Assembly: GCA_944548615.1 (NCBI GenBank)
Contig: OX155973.1
Coordinates: 4,813,155-4,877,154, forward strand
Direction: 5' to 3'
Source of the DNA: Micropterix aruncella
Lineage: Eukaryota; Arthropoda; Insecta; Lepidoptera; Micropterigidae
DNA length: 64,000 bases
Position numbers and translations under genes: made by a program. Every line of letters starts with the position of its first letter. Within the stretch, counting starts at the first letter, position 1. Below the pieces are notes generated by a model. It was not told the DNA's origin. It searched no databases and saw only the letters and a list, made by a program, of their open reading frames with translations. Positions 1-10,262 of the stretch are shown one piece after another.

Positions 1-120
1 TGCTTCCCCTGTCTGCCTTTCGCCGCCTAGCACTCTAAGGTCTGTATTTATTCATTTTTCTGGAAGTCTCTAACTATAGAACACCTTTGATAATCCACTA
101 TATATAGATAATCCACTATA

Positions 121-1188
121 TACATTGATCTGGAAGTCTCTAACTATAGAACACCTTTGATAATCCACTATATAGGAATTGTGTCATAGTACATCAAAAA
201 TCAATAATATTCACCGAGACGAGATTTTAAAAGTGTATGTTACCAGCCGATTCTAACTTATAAACCTCAAATTGATTCAAACTAGCTAAAACCAAGTGCA
301 TAAGGACCTAACAAATGGGTCTAGACACATAGAATACTCATTATTATTCTTCTTCTTCTTTTGGAGAATACATTTTAGTCAGGATAGGAGAATTTCATAT
401 ATGAAGGAGCTCTCGTACAAGTGAAAACAGGGCAATCATCATCCGATATTGGAAAAGTGACTTAAAACTATTAGCATACATTGATCTGGAAGTCTCTAAC
501 TATAGAACACCTTTGATAATCCACTATATAGGAATTGTGTCATAGTACATCAAAAATCAATATTATTCACCGAGACGAGATTTTAAAAGTGTATGTTACC
601 AGCCGATTCTAACTTATAAACCTCAAATTGATTCAAACTAGCTAAAACCAAGTGCATAAGGACCTAACAAATGGGTCTAGACACATAGAATACTCATTAT
701 TATTCTTCTTCTTCTTTTGGAGAATACATTTTAGTCAGGATAGGAGAATTTCATATATGAAGGAGCTCTCGTACAAGTGAAAACAGGGCAATCATCATCC
801 GATATTGGAAAAGTGACTTAAAACTATTAGCATACATTGATCTGGAAGTCTCTAACTATAGAACACCTTTGATAATCCACTATATAGGAATTGTGTCATA
901 GTACATCAAAAATCAATATTATTCACCGAGACGAGATTTTAAAAGTGTATGTTACCAGCCGATTCTAACTTATAAACCTTAAATTGATTCAAACTAGCTA
1001 AAACCAAGTGCATAAGGACCTAACAAATGGGTCTAGATACATAGAATACTCATTATTATTCTTCTTTTTCTTTTGGAGAATACATTTTAGTCAGGATAGC
1101 AGAATTTCTTTATGAAGGAGCTCATACAAGAGAAAACAGGGCTATTTCACTTGAAATCTCAATTATCTGCATACTTTGAATATCTTTA
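121..1188. repeat. 356-bp direct tandem repeats (copy 1)
   Basis: A 356-bp unit beginning tacattgatctggaag starts at 121, 477 and 833. The first two are full and almost identical; the third diverges near 1110. A partial head (tggaagtctctaactatag) sits at 61-120. AT-rich, with no convincing ORF. Probably minisatellite-like sequence internal to the larger unit. Confidence 0.92.
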
Positions 1189-1554
1189 TACATATATTAG
1201 TACATATATATATTATTACATATATATTAGTACATATAGTATACATAGGAAATAATACACGAGATTTGGTTTAGGTAGTAATATATAATTTAATAAAACA
1301 ACTTAAATTATTAGCGAGAGCAATTGAGACTCCGCATACATTGGACCCCTTTCAAGCAGGTACTTCTTTATAAGTATTTTGAATGAATTTAAGTTGTTTG
1401 CATTCTTATAACTCTCATTTAAATTATTATAAAATCTCGGCGCAAGGAAGTAAAAATGCCTTTGGGCAAATGAGGACTTTACAATCGGAATATTATAATT
1501 CGACCCAGTAGCTTGCCTTGTGTTTTTAGTTTGTTGGCTTCTTGTCTGCTGATC

Positions 1555-1705
1555 CTTGATTCTGTGAAACTCAATTCAGTAGCCTCCTCGTGTGAAAGGC
1601 TACCCCAGGTAAGGCTCTTGCGTCTCAGGCCTCACGGCTAGTGGATCGGTTTCTCCTGGTGGATTTCCCCGGGCGCTACTGGACGGTTTGCGTACCGTTT
1701 GACAA
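1555..1705 (+). repeat. Dispersed repeat family B, fragment (repeated at about 6432-6580)
   Basis: Contains the motif series cctcacggctagtgg, ctactggacggtttgcg and accgtttg. This corresponds to the tttcccctgggaatcaacc / ctggacagtctgcgcaccg part of family B at 19.76, 32.1 and 45.36 kb. Diverged. Confidence 0.6.
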
Positions 1706-1814
1706 TTTGAATATTACGATGAATAATTTTACTACATATCTTTTCTACTACTTATGAATAATTTTACTACGTATCAATTGATTTTATATTCCCTAAGGGG
1801 ATTCATTTTTCACT

Positions 1815-1915
1815 GGACTGTTACGGGATGACATAACGATTCTAGTAATACCGCAGACTTCTAAATCGGTCTAAGCGTTTAGAAGTTATGATGGAATAAA
1901 GAAACAGAAATTTGC
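1815..1915 (-). repeat. Dispersed repeat family A, fragment (repeated at about 6690-6790)
   Basis: The reverse complement contains ctgtttctttattccatcat, then aacttctaaacgctt and tcgttatgtcatccc. These are the signature words of a family that also occurs at 11.2, 44.6, 45.5-46.6 and 55.05 kb. The fragment lies inside the 4.87-kb unit and was duplicated with it. Confidence 0.75.
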
Positions 1916-1967
1916 GGTCAGGGGAAATTTTCGATCACTACAACAGAATTAGGTTTTTGAAATTGAA

Positions 1968-2642
1968 TTGAAATTCAGACTTTCAATATTGAAATTCAAT
2001 ATTGTTTTAATTTTCAGGCAACCTCTGGCGGCGGCGGGGCGACTAGCAGCGGGCAGCGGACGCGGGAGAGCCGGCGCGCGACGAAGAGCGACGCGCGGCT
2101 TGCCGGGCAGCGCGGCAGGCGGCGAGCCAGGCGGCGAAGGAGGCGGCGCGACGGCCGGCCGAGGAGGCCGCGCGGCAGGCCGCGGACGACGGGGGAGGGT
2201 AGCCGGCGGGGCACGGCGGGGCGCGGGCAGAGGTGGACGGCCGGGGGCATATAGACGCGGTAGGCACGCCGCCATGCGAGCTGTGGTCGGTGAGAATGTC
2301 TGGTGTCAAGGTGGTGAAATTGTAGAAGTATGTAAGACCGATGAAGACGTCCCCGCTGTATTGAAAGAGATGGTGGATGAAACTGAGAGGGGTCGTCGTG
2401 ATTGTCGCGCTAGGGAGTCAGCAAGACGTCGACAGCGGGACGTCGGCACGAATGCGGACGAAGGCGACGAGAATGAGTTGTCGTTAGACGCGGAATCCGT
2501 CATAGCGCGGGAACTGTTCGGTGGCGATAGGGCGGCTATGTACGCGGCTATGTACGCGATAGGGCGGCTTTATTTTTATGACATGTTTGTTTTATTTTTA
2601 TCAAATGACTGTTACTGTATAATTTTTGTACTGGAAATTTAG
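1968..2642 (+). CDS. Unidentified GC-rich Arg/Gly ORF (copy 1)
   Basis: A 224-codon open frame that I do not recognise. A good 3' splice site (ttttaattttcag) ends at 2017 just before the GC-rich part, so the true coding part may be an exon starting at gcaacctctgg rather than the upstream ATG. The first ~100 residues are Arg/Gly/Ala-rich (RGG-like), from about 250 bp of very GC-rich DNA in an otherwise AT-rich unit. The next part is charged: GENVWCQGGEIVEVCKTDED, then an Arg-rich helix and an acidic stretch. The last ~30 residues run into AT-rich DNA and are unlikely to be real. It may be an exon of an element-encoded nucleic-acid-binding protein, or a GC-rich non-coding block that is open by chance. 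Confidence 0.4.
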   Translation: MKFRLSILKFNIVLIFRQPLAAAGRLAAGSGRGRAGARRRATRGLPGSAAGGEPGGEGGGATAGRGGRAAGRGRRGRVAGGARRGAGRGGRPGAYRRGRHAAMRAVVGENVWCQGGEIVEVCKTDEDVPAVLKEMVDETERGRRDCRARESARRRQRDVGTNADEGDENELSLDAESVIARELFGGDRAAMYAAMYAIGRLYFYDMFVLFLSNDCYCIIFVLEI

Positions 2643-2868
2643 TAAATACTATTTTGTACTAGAAATTTAGTACCAATAAAAAGCATAAGTCGCATAAAAA
2701 ATAAAGAAACGTATAATTGTATACCGAATATACCTACCAACTAATAAAAGTTTTTATTTTAGTCGGTTCAATTGTTTTGTTTGTTTTTATGACATGTTTG
2801 TTTTATTTTTATCAAATGACTGTTACTGTAAAATTTTTGTACTGGAAATTTAGTAAATAAAAAAAAAT
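2574..2868 (+). repeat. Direct repeat ~77 bp around polyadenylation-like signals
   Basis: A sequence starting tttttatgacatgtttg and ending tggaaatttagtaaata occurs twice about 216 bp apart (near 2572-2648 and 2785-2861; again in copy 2 near 7446 and 7659). Several aataaa/aataaaa words lie between, so this may be the 3' untranslated end of the preceding GC-rich transcript. Confidence 0.6.
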
Positions 2869-2904
2869 GGTTTGTTGAGTTTTCTTCTACGAAATTTTAA
2901 TGAT

Positions 2905-2985
2905 GGATCGGTGTACCGAATCTATCGCGGACCATGGCATCCTTTGTCCGGCTATCTCCTGGTATCGGGTAGCCGAATGGTCGAA
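2905..2985 (-). repeat. Dispersed repeat family B, inverted fragment (repeated at 7779-7859)
   Basis: Reads tctatcgcggaccatggcat then cctttgtccggctatc and gtagccgaatggtcg. This matches the minus-strand family B copy at 28090-28160. The same words appear in opposite orientation at 4428-4505, so the two lie as inverted repeats about 1.5 kb apart. Confidence 0.75.
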
Positions 2986-2986
2986 C

Positions 2987-3350
2987 AGAAATTTATAGCA
3001 GCCGACGTTTCGGTGACGTTGCAGCCGCCGCTGTCCAGTCTACCCTGGACAACGGCGGCTGCAACGTCGCCGAAATGTCGGGTGCTACAAAGTTCACGCG
3101 GTAAATTCGTTTATAAAGCTATTTATAATGTCAAACAACCGCGATAATCCTTGATTTCATAATAATTGCAAAGGCATGATACAAATGTGGTTAAAAAACG
3201 AATTTACCACGTAAAGTTTGGACACCAACGTTTCGGCGACGTTGCAGCCGCCGCTGTCCAGTCTACCCTGGGCAACGTCGCCGAAACGTCGGGTGCTACA
3301 CACTTCACGCGGTAAATTCGTTTATAAAGCTATAATGTGAAGCAACCGCG
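2987..3350. repeat. Hairpin-forming repeat pair with cgacgtttcggcgacgttgc arms (also 7861-8224)
   Basis: Two related hairpins. The first (about 3001-3083) has ~38-bp arms starting ccgacgtttcggtgacgttg and a loop near tctacc. The second (about 3228-3290) is a shortened version. Each is followed by the same flank, cacgcggtaaattcgttta. A third copy of the flank and arm is at 10263-10325. Probably a foldback MITE family. Confidence 0.75.
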
Positions 3351-3427
3351 ATAGTCTGATTTCATAATAATTGCAAAGGCATACAAAAGTGGTTAGAAGT
3401 TTTTCGAATGTATTGAAAACTTGACGC

Positions 3428-3722
3428 TTATTAGATGACCAATAACTAATTAGTATACTCCAGTCACATTTCATAGAAGAAACTAGAAAATCACACTCCG
3501 AATTTGCCTAAACAAATGAGATCGCACCGCGGCGTATTGCATAGACAGGCGCGCTGCCTAATTTTATCGATATTCGCGAAATCGCGGGGTGCGCATACCT
3601 ATTTGTTTACGTAATTAGTATAGAAGAATTACCATATTTTGAGTGTGATTTCCTATAGTTTTTCTATGAAATGTGACTCTTTAGAGTATAATAATTAGTT
3701 ATTAGACATATAATAAGCACAT
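3428..3722. mobile_element. MITE with ~140-bp inverted repeats (also 8302-8596)
   Basis: The left arm starts gcttattagatgaccaataa and runs through ctagaaaatcacactcc. The right arm, reverse complemented, starts gtgcttattatatgtctaat and runs through aggaaatcacactc. The arms are imperfect and nearly meet around 3540-3600, so this is a foldback MITE without coding sequence. The superfamily is undetermined. Confidence 0.75.
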
Positions 3723-3740
3723 AATAACACAATATATTTG

Positions 3741-4380
3741 AAAAACTTTATCCACTTTTGTATTATGACCTGTCAAAGTTAATGCCAAGTTTTCGTCACC
3801 GACTCGCAAAAGTTTGGATTTTTCTGTAATATCAGACAAAGCTGAAAGAACTGGTATGATTTTATAAGAAGTGTGGTGTAGTGGAAAAGTTATTATGAAA
3901 GAATTTCATATAAATAAAGTCCCTAAGTAGTCAGAAATACAAAATTAAAAAAAAAAATTTTTACGAGGAGACATCAAATTTTTCTTGGTTATTATGACTG
4001 AAAAACTAAATATTTTTGTATGCAAAGAAGTAAAACAAAATAATGGTTTTGGTAAAGCATTTAATAAAGAACATAACTGTAAATACAATTTCCGCATAGA
4101 CTTTCATATTTTGTGATAAAAACATCGAAATGATAAATAGGCGAGTTTTTTCACTTCGCCAAATTTGTAATTTGTCGCCATTATTATCTTAATTGATTTA
4201 CGAGATAAGGTTATAATGTTTTATATGTCAAATTTCAATGCGATCATTTTACAGTTCTTCTTTTTATGATCTGTATAGTGGTTTACAAGTTATGGTCGTT
4301 TTTATCAAGGCCGTCGATTTTGCGCGCAAAAAGGTCGCGCGCGAATGGGACGGCTGAATTTTATTCCGCGAGGAGAGGGG
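3741..4380. mobile_element. TTAA-type MITE relative at the right end of unit 1 (also 8615-9254)
   Basis: This region ends gaggagagggg before TTAA. Its right half resembles the TTAA MITEs at 52950-53247 and 59095-59748: taaatatttttgtatg, tttcaatgcgatcatt, and ttctttttatgatc followed by an atagt..gtt..tagttatggt-like stretch. The expected left TIR after a TTAA was not found, so it is truncated or fused to the rest of the unit. Confidence 0.55.
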
Positions 4381-4424
4381 TTAAGTAGCAAAATTGCGTT
4401 TAAAAGTATCCGAAGACGACTCTA

Positions 4425-4565
4425 TTCGACCATTCGGCTACCCGATACCAGGAGATAGCCGGACAAAGGATGCCATGGTCCGCGATAGATTCGGTACACA
4501 CCGATCACCGCAAGACAAGGGAGAGGATCACTCGAGCGACTTCGAACCTGTAACCAGTTTCGAAT
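4425..4565 (+). repeat. Dispersed repeat family B, fragment in the spacer between tandem copies
   Basis: Begins cgaccattcggctacccgat and continues through ggatgccatggtccgcg to gggagaggatcactcg and cctgtaaccag. This is the same order as family B at 12598-12735. It lies in the 493-bp spacer that only copy 1 has on its right side. Confidence 0.7.
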
Positions 4566-4589
4566 CGCTAATCGCTAGTTTAGGTAGGT

Positions 4590-4745
4590 TTAGGACAGCT
4601 GCCTTGCCGCATGTGAACGTTTACCGTACCGCCCATTCGCTCCCCCTTCGAAGCCGAAGAATGTGAGATGCGGAAATTGCGGTTTTAGATAATTTTTCCA
4701 GGAAGGAGTTTGAAATTTTCCCGGAGAGACCGAGATATTTATAGA
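4590..4745 (-). pseudogene. RLE retrotransposon, 3' end fragment
   Basis: Reverse-strand translation ends GFEGGANGRYGKRSHAARQL followed by S and stop. It corresponds to the C-terminus of the RLE-type retrotransposon at 29.7 kb, which ends GFEGGVNGWLGERSHVARQL then S. The DNA match starts at gtaggtttaggacagctg. Only the last ~35 codons and adjacent sequence remain, so it is a severely truncated relic. Confidence 0.8.
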
Positions 4746-4877
4746 GTCACCCGTTCTCTCAATCTCGGTCTTCGGCGGGTACAAATACACCAATTCTTCT
4801 AAGGACGGTCAGATTATCGACGATCCTACTAAGCAGTATTTTGTTACTTTTCAGACATCGCCGCTGCGTACGCGCTC
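4746..4877. other. Spacer end, nothing recognised
   Basis: An open plus-strand stretch reads ...IIDDPTKQYFVTFQTSPLR, faintly like the end of a retrotransposon ORF1, but I could not confirm it. No repeat partner was found elsewhere in the window. Confidence 0.3.
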
Positions 4878-4997
4878 TGCTTCCCCTGTCTGCCTTTCGC
4901 CGCCTAGCACTCTAAGGTCTGTATTTATTCATTTTTCTGGAAGTCTCTAACTATAGAACACCTTTGATAATCCACTATATATAGATAATCCACTATA

Positions 4998-6065
4998 TAC
5001 ATTGATCTGGAAGTCTCTAACTATAGAACACCTTTGATAATCCACTATATAGGAATTGTGTCATAGTACATCAAAAATCAATAATATTCACCGAGACGAG
5101 ATTTTAAAAGTGTATGTTACCAGCCGATTCTAACTTATAAACCTCAAATTGATTCAAACTAGCTAAAACCAAGTGCATAAGGACCTAACAAATGGGTCTA
5201 GACACATAGAATACTCATTATTATTCTTCTTCTTCTTTTGGAGAATACATTTTAGTCAGGATAGGAGAATTTCATATATGAAAGAGCTCTCGTACAAGTG
5301 AAAACAGGGCAATCATCATCCGATATTGGAAAAGTGACTTAAAACTATTAGCATACATTGATCTGGAAGTCTCTAACTATAGAACACCTTTGATAATCCA
5401 CTATATAGGAATTGTGTCATAGTACATCAAAAATCAATATTATTCACCGAGACGAGATTTTAAAAGTGTATGTTACCAGCCGATTCTAACTTATAAACCT
5501 CAAATTGATTCAAACTAGCTAAAACCAAGTGCATAAGGACCTAACAAATGGGTCTAGACACATAGAATACTCATTATTATTCTTCTTCTTCTTTTGGAGA
5601 ATACATTTTAGTCAGGATAGGAGAATTTCATATATGAAGGAGCTCTCGTACAAGTGAAAACAGGGCAATCATCATCCGATATTGGAAAAGTGACTTAAAA
5701 CTATTAGCATACATTGATCTGGAAGTCTCTAACTATAGAACACCTTTGATAATCCACTATATAGGAATTGTGTCATAGTACATCAAAAATCAATATTATT
5801 CACCGAGACGAGATTTTAAAAGTGTATGTTACCAGCCGATTCTAACTTATAAACCTTAAATTGATTCAAACTAGCTAAAACCAAGTGCATAAGGACCTAA
5901 CAAATGGGTCTAGATACATAGAATACTCATTATTATTCTTCTTTTTCTTTTGGAGAATACATTTTAGTCAGGATAGCAGAATTTCGTATATGAAGGAGCT
6001 CATACAAGAGAAAACAGGGCTATTTCACTTGAAATCTCAATTATCTGCATACTTTGAATATCTTT
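4998..6065. repeat. 356-bp direct tandem repeats (copy 2)
   Basis: The same 356-bp array within the second large unit, with unit starts at 4998, 5354 and 5710. It is followed, as in copy 1, by a TA-rich stretch of catatatatatt type near 6080-6125. The array has three units in both large copies, so it did not expand or contract after the duplication. Confidence 0.92.
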
Positions 6066-6841
6066 ATACATATATTAGTACATATATATATTATTACATA
6101 TATATTAGTACATATAGTATACATAGGAAATAATACACGAGATTTGGTTTAGGTAGTAATATATAATTTAATAAAACAACTTAAATTATTAGCGAGAGCA
6201 ATTGAGACTCCGCATACATTGGACCCCTTTCAAGCAGGTACTTCTTTATAAGTATTTTGAATGAATGTTGTTTGCATTCTTATAACTCTCATTTAAATTA
6301 TTATAAAATCTCGGCGCAAGGAAGTAAAAATGCCTTTGGGCAAATGAGGACTTTACAATCGGAATATTATAATTCGACCCAGTAGCTTGCCTTGTGTTTT
6401 TAGTTTGTTGGCTTCTTGTCTGCTGATCCTTGATTCTGTGAAACTCAATTCAGTAGCCTCCTCGTGTGAAAGGCTACCCCAGGTAAGGCTCTTGCGTCTC
6501 AGGCCTCACGGCTAGTGGATCGGTTTCTCCTGGTGGATTTCCCCGGGCGCTACTGGACGGTTTGCGTACCGTTTGACAATTTGAATATTACGATGAATAA
6601 TTTTACTACATATCTTTTCTACTACTTATGAATAATTTTACTACGTATCAATTGATTTTATATTCCCTAAGGGGATTCATTTTTCACTGGACTGTTACGG
6701 GATGACATAACGATTCTAGTAATACCGCAGACTTCTAAATCGGTCTAAGCGTTTAGAAGTTATGATGGAATAAAGAAACAGAAATTTGCGGTCAGGGGAA
6801 ATTTTCGATCACTACAACAGAATTAGGTTTTTGAAATTGAA

Positions 6842-7516
6842 TTGAAATTCAGACTTTCAATATTGAAATTCAATATTGTTTTAATTTTCAGGCAACCTCT
6901 GGCGGCGGCGGGGCGACTAGCAGCGGGCAGCGGACGCGGGAGAGCCGGCGCGCGACGAAGAGCGACGCGCGGCTTGCCGGGCAGCGCGGCAGGCGGCGAG
7001 CCAGGCGGCGAAGGAGGCGGCGCGACGGCCGGCCGAGGAGGCCGCGCGGCAGGCCGCGGACGACGGGGGAGGGTAGCCGGCGGGGCACGGCGGGGCGCGG
7101 GCAGAGGTGGACGGCCGGGGGCATATAGACGCGGTAGGCACGCCGCCATGCGAGCTGTGGTCGGTGAGAATGTCTGGTGTCAAGGTCGTGAAATTGTAGA
7201 AGTATGTAAGACCGATGAAGACGTCCCCGCTGTATTGAAAGAGATGGTGGATGAAACTGAGAGGGTTCGTCGTGATTGTCGCGCTAGGGAGTCAGCAAGA
7301 CGTCGACAGCGGGACGTCGGCACGAATGCGGACGAAGGCGACGAGAATGAGTTGTCGTTAGACGCGGAATCCGTCATAGCGCGGGAACTGTTCGGTGGCG
7401 ATAGGGCGGCTATGTACGCGGCTATGTACGCGATAGGGCGGCTTTATTTTTATGACATGTTTGTTTTATTTTTATCAAATGACTGTTACTGTATAATTTT
7501 TGTACTGGAAATTTAG
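6842..7516 (+). CDS. Unidentified GC-rich Arg/Gly ORF (copy 2)
   Basis: Copy of the ORF at 1968, same length, open throughout, with only two amino-acid changes seen (Gly to Arg in WCQGREIV, Gly to Val in ETERVRRD). The upstream ttttcag acceptor is also kept. Survival of the frame in both copies is weak evidence for coding because the copies are nearly identical anyway. Function unknown. Confidence 0.4.
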   Translation: MKFRLSILKFNIVLIFRQPLAAAGRLAAGSGRGRAGARRRATRGLPGSAAGGEPGGEGGGATAGRGGRAAGRGRRGRVAGGARRGAGRGGRPGAYRRGRHAAMRAVVGENVWCQGREIVEVCKTDEDVPAVLKEMVDETERVRRDCRARESARRRQRDVGTNADEGDENELSLDAESVIARELFGGDRAAMYAAMYAIGRLYFYDMFVLFLSNDCYCIIFVLEI

Positions 7517-9339
7517 TAAATACTATTTTGTACTAGAAATTTAGTACCAATAAAAAGCATAAGTCGCATAAAAAATAAAGAAACGTATAATTGTATACCG
7601 AATATACCTACCAACTAATAAAAGTTTTTATTTTAGTCGGTTCAATTGTTTTGTTTGTTTTTATGACATGTTTGTTTTATTTTTATCAAATGACTGTTAC
7701 TGTAAAATTTTTGTACTGGAAATTTAGTAAATAAAAAAAAATGGTTTGTTGAGTTTTCTTCTACGAAATTTTAATGATGGATCGGTGTACCGAATCTATC
7801 GCGGACCATGGCATCCTTTGTCCGGCTATCTCCTGGTATCGGGTAGCCGAATGGTCGAACAGAAATTTATAGCAGCCGACGTTTCGGTGACGTTGCAGCC
7901 GCCGCTGTCCAGTCTACCCTGGACAACGGCGGCTGCAACGTCGCCGAAACGTCGGGTGCTACAAAGTTCACGCGGTAAATTCGTTTATAAAGCTATTTAT
8001 AATGTCAAACAACCGCGATAATCCTTGATTTCATAATAATTGCAAAGGCATGATACAAATGTGGTTAAAAAACGAATTTACCACGTAAAGTTTGGACACC
8101 AACGTTTCGGCGACGTTGCAGCCGCCGCTGTCCAGTCTACCCTGGGCAACGTCGCCGAAACGTCGGGTGCTACACACTTCACGCGGTAAATTCGTTTATA
8201 AAGCTATAATGTGAAGCAACCGCGATAGTCTGATTTCATAATAATTGCAAAGGCATACAAAAGTGGTTAGAAGTTTTTCGAATGTATTGAAAACTTGACG
8301 CTTATTAGATGTCCAATAACTAATTATTATACTCCAGTCACATTTCATAGAAGAAACTAGAAAATCACACTCCGAATTTGCCTAAACAAATGAGATCGCA
8401 CCGCGGCGTATTGCATAGACAGGCGCGCTGCCTAATTTTATCGATATTCGCGAAATCGCGGGGTGCGCATACCTATTTGTTTACGTAATTAGTATAGAAG
8501 AATTACCATATTTTGAGTGTGATTTCCTATAGTTTTTCTATGAAATGTGACTCTTTAGAGTATAATAATTAGTTATTAGACATATAATAAGCACATAATA
8601 ACACAATATATTTGAAAAACTTTATCCACTTTTGTATTATGACCTGTCAAAGTTAATGCCAAGTTTTCGTCACCGACTCGCAAAAGTTTGGATTTTTCTG
8701 TAATATCAGACAAAGCTGAAAGAACTGGTATGATTTTATAAGAAGTGTAGTGTAGTGGAAAAGTTATTATGAAAGAATTTCATATAAATAAAGTCCCTAA
8801 GTAGTCAGAAATACAAAATTAAAAAAAAAAATTTTTACGAGGAGACATCAAATTTTTCTTGGTTATTATGACTGAAAAACTAAATATTTTTGTATGCAAA
8901 GAAGTAAAACAAAATAATGGTTTTGGTAAAGCATTTAATAAAGAACATAACTGTAAATACAATTTCCGCATAGACTTTCATATTTTGTGATAAAAACATC
9001 GAAATGATAAATAGGCGAGTTTTTTCACTTCGCCAAATTTGTAATTTGTCGCCATTATTATCTTAATTGATTTACGAGATAAGGTTATAATGTTTTATAT
9101 GTCAAATTTCAATGCGATCATTTTACAGTTCTTCTTTTTATGATCTGTATAGTGGTTTACAAGTTATGGTCGTTTTTATCAAGGCCGTCGATTTTGCGCG
9201 CAAAAAGGTCGCGCGCGAATGGGACGGCTGAATTTTATTCCGCGAGGAGAGGGGTTAAATCTTTTAAGTTTTTCTCCAGAGAATTCACCGGGCTAACAGG
9301 TCGCGTTTTATGTGTGTAAACAGTCGTTTGTGTATCCTG

Positions 9340-9385
9340 ATATTACATTGTATAGTTCCGGGTTCGATTCCCGACTGGGACGCTA
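9340..9385 (+). repeat. tRNA-like B-box fragment, possible SINE relic
   Basis: The words ccgggttcgattcccg followed by actgggacgct look like a tRNA T-arm and acceptor stem, with ggttcgattcc fitting an RNA polymerase III B box. No A box or cloverleaf 5' half was seen at the right distance, so a functional tRNA gene is not supported. A tRNA-derived SINE fragment is the most likely reading. Confidence 0.4.
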
Positions 9386-9425
9386 TTTTCAGTTGAGATA
9401 TATAGTGCAGTCACTTAAGCAAAAA

Positions 9426-10035
9426 AGGGGTCAACCTCGGAATGAGAGACAATAAGCTGGAACTCGTATACACCTTCATTTTAGCGACCTCAAGTCTCGT
9501 AAAATTTCATTTCTACGTCATAAGTTATTCAAGGTCAAAGGTCACACAAATCGGTTATTCACGATTATCTACGTTTCTATAGCTTCAGTGATGTTAACGT
9601 ATATTATAAAAATTGTAGAGCATATAATTTGCGACAAATTTTGTCCAAATATTGTTTCATGCGCTCAACCGTCTTTGAGATAGAGGGCGGAGAGCGCGCA
9701 GCGTTTAGCCATAAATGGTGTTATTCGCCGAGATTCACAGTTGACCTTGCATTCCATTATGTATGGCTAAGCGATGCGCGCTCTTCGCCCTCTATCTCAA
9801 AAACGGCTGAGCGCATGAAAAATTTGTCGTACAGTTTATGCTCTACAATTTGTATCATAGATCTAGCTTGGAGCTATAGAAACCTGGATACTCTCGAGAA
9901 ACCTTTGACCTTGGATAACTTACGACGCAGAAGCGAGATTTTTTTAAACTTTTGAGACAACTTTTAAAACGCCAAAATAAAGGTGCATACAAGTTTCCAG
10001 CGTATTATCTCTCATTTCGAGGTGAAACCCCTAAA
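9426..10035. mobile_element. Foldback element, ~300-bp imperfect inverted repeats
   Basis: The left arm begins aggggtcaacctcggaatga and the right arm, reverse complemented, begins aggggtttcacctcgaaatg. The arms match on to gtcgtaagttat-c-aaggtca words and meet at a centre near 9725 (cataaatggtg). The inner part of each arm carries gagatagagggcg or its complement. No flanking target duplication was evident. The open frames inside are arm by-products. Confidence 0.8.
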
Positions 10036-10066
10036 ATGACTAGACTAATAATTAATGGAATTGGCT

Positions 10067-10262
10067 TACTCTCCAGGCTTGGCCCCATCAGATTGCCATA
10101 TTTAGAACGATGGACGGAGGATATACTTTTTTAAAAGTTGAAGACATCCGAAAATGGCTTGATGACTATTTTGCGGCAAAACCGCCAAGTTTCAATCGCG
10201 AAGACATCCGCAAACTAATCGATCAATGGCAAAAAATCATATACACACCTAGTTATAAATAG
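10067..10262 (+). pseudogene. mariner transposase C-terminal relic
   Basis: Decayed C-terminal end of a mariner-family DDD transposase. In one frame 10067-10100 reads YSPGLAPSDCHI, close to the mariner YSPDLAPSDYHLF motif that carries the third catalytic Asp. After a frame change, 10140-10262 reads EDIRKWLDDYFAAKPPSFNR and continues to WQKIIYTPSYK then stop, the usual mariner C-terminus. A stop and frameshift separate the parts, so no protein is made. Confidence 0.85.

Larger units (their letters stand above)
1..4384. repeat. Large tandem repeat unit, copy 1
   Basis: This block is nearly identical to 4878-9258 (offset 4877 at the left, 4874 after two small indels near 1110 and 1390). It holds in order 356-bp tandem repeats, pieces of dispersed families B and A, a GC-rich ORF, hairpin repeats, an inverted-repeat MITE and a right end related to the TTAA MITEs at 52.95 and 59.1 kb. 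Both copies stop matching right after ggggttaa. The left border of copy 1 lies outside the window. Substitutions are few, so the duplication is recent or homogenised. An assembly duplication is possible, but the unrelated 493-bp spacer argues against a simple artefact. Confidence 0.9.
4878..9258. repeat. Large tandem repeat unit, copy 2
   Basis: Second copy of the ~4.87-kb unit. It differs from copy 1 by a 4-bp deletion near 6265 (gaatgaatgttg instead of gaatgaatttaagttg), a 1-bp gain near 5988 and scattered substitutions. It ends at 9258 with ggggttaa, exactly as copy 1 ends at 4384, after which the flanks are unrelated. A shared TTAA right edge is what a piggyBac-like target duplication would leave; this is inference, since no matching left TIR was found. 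Confidence 0.88.

Noticed and set aside
121..1188. CRISPR-like array
   Set aside because: Whole 356-bp units repeat directly without short repeats separated by unique spacers, and the window is eukaryotic.
1949..2309. Pro/Ala/Arg-rich minus-strand ORFs opposite the GC-rich block
   Set aside because: They are antisense shadows of a stop-poor GC-rich stretch, with several overlapping frames open at once and no motif.
4746..4877. Retrotransposon ORF1 tail (IIDDPTKQYFVTFQ)
   Set aside because: The resemblance is too short and loose to call, and no neighbouring element supports it.
9340..9385. Functional tRNA gene
   Set aside because: Only the T-arm/B-box half is recognisable; no D-arm, anticodon arm or A box could be placed.
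9629..9955. 108-codon ORF as a gene
   Set aside because: It is read through the two arms of the foldback element and has no domain.
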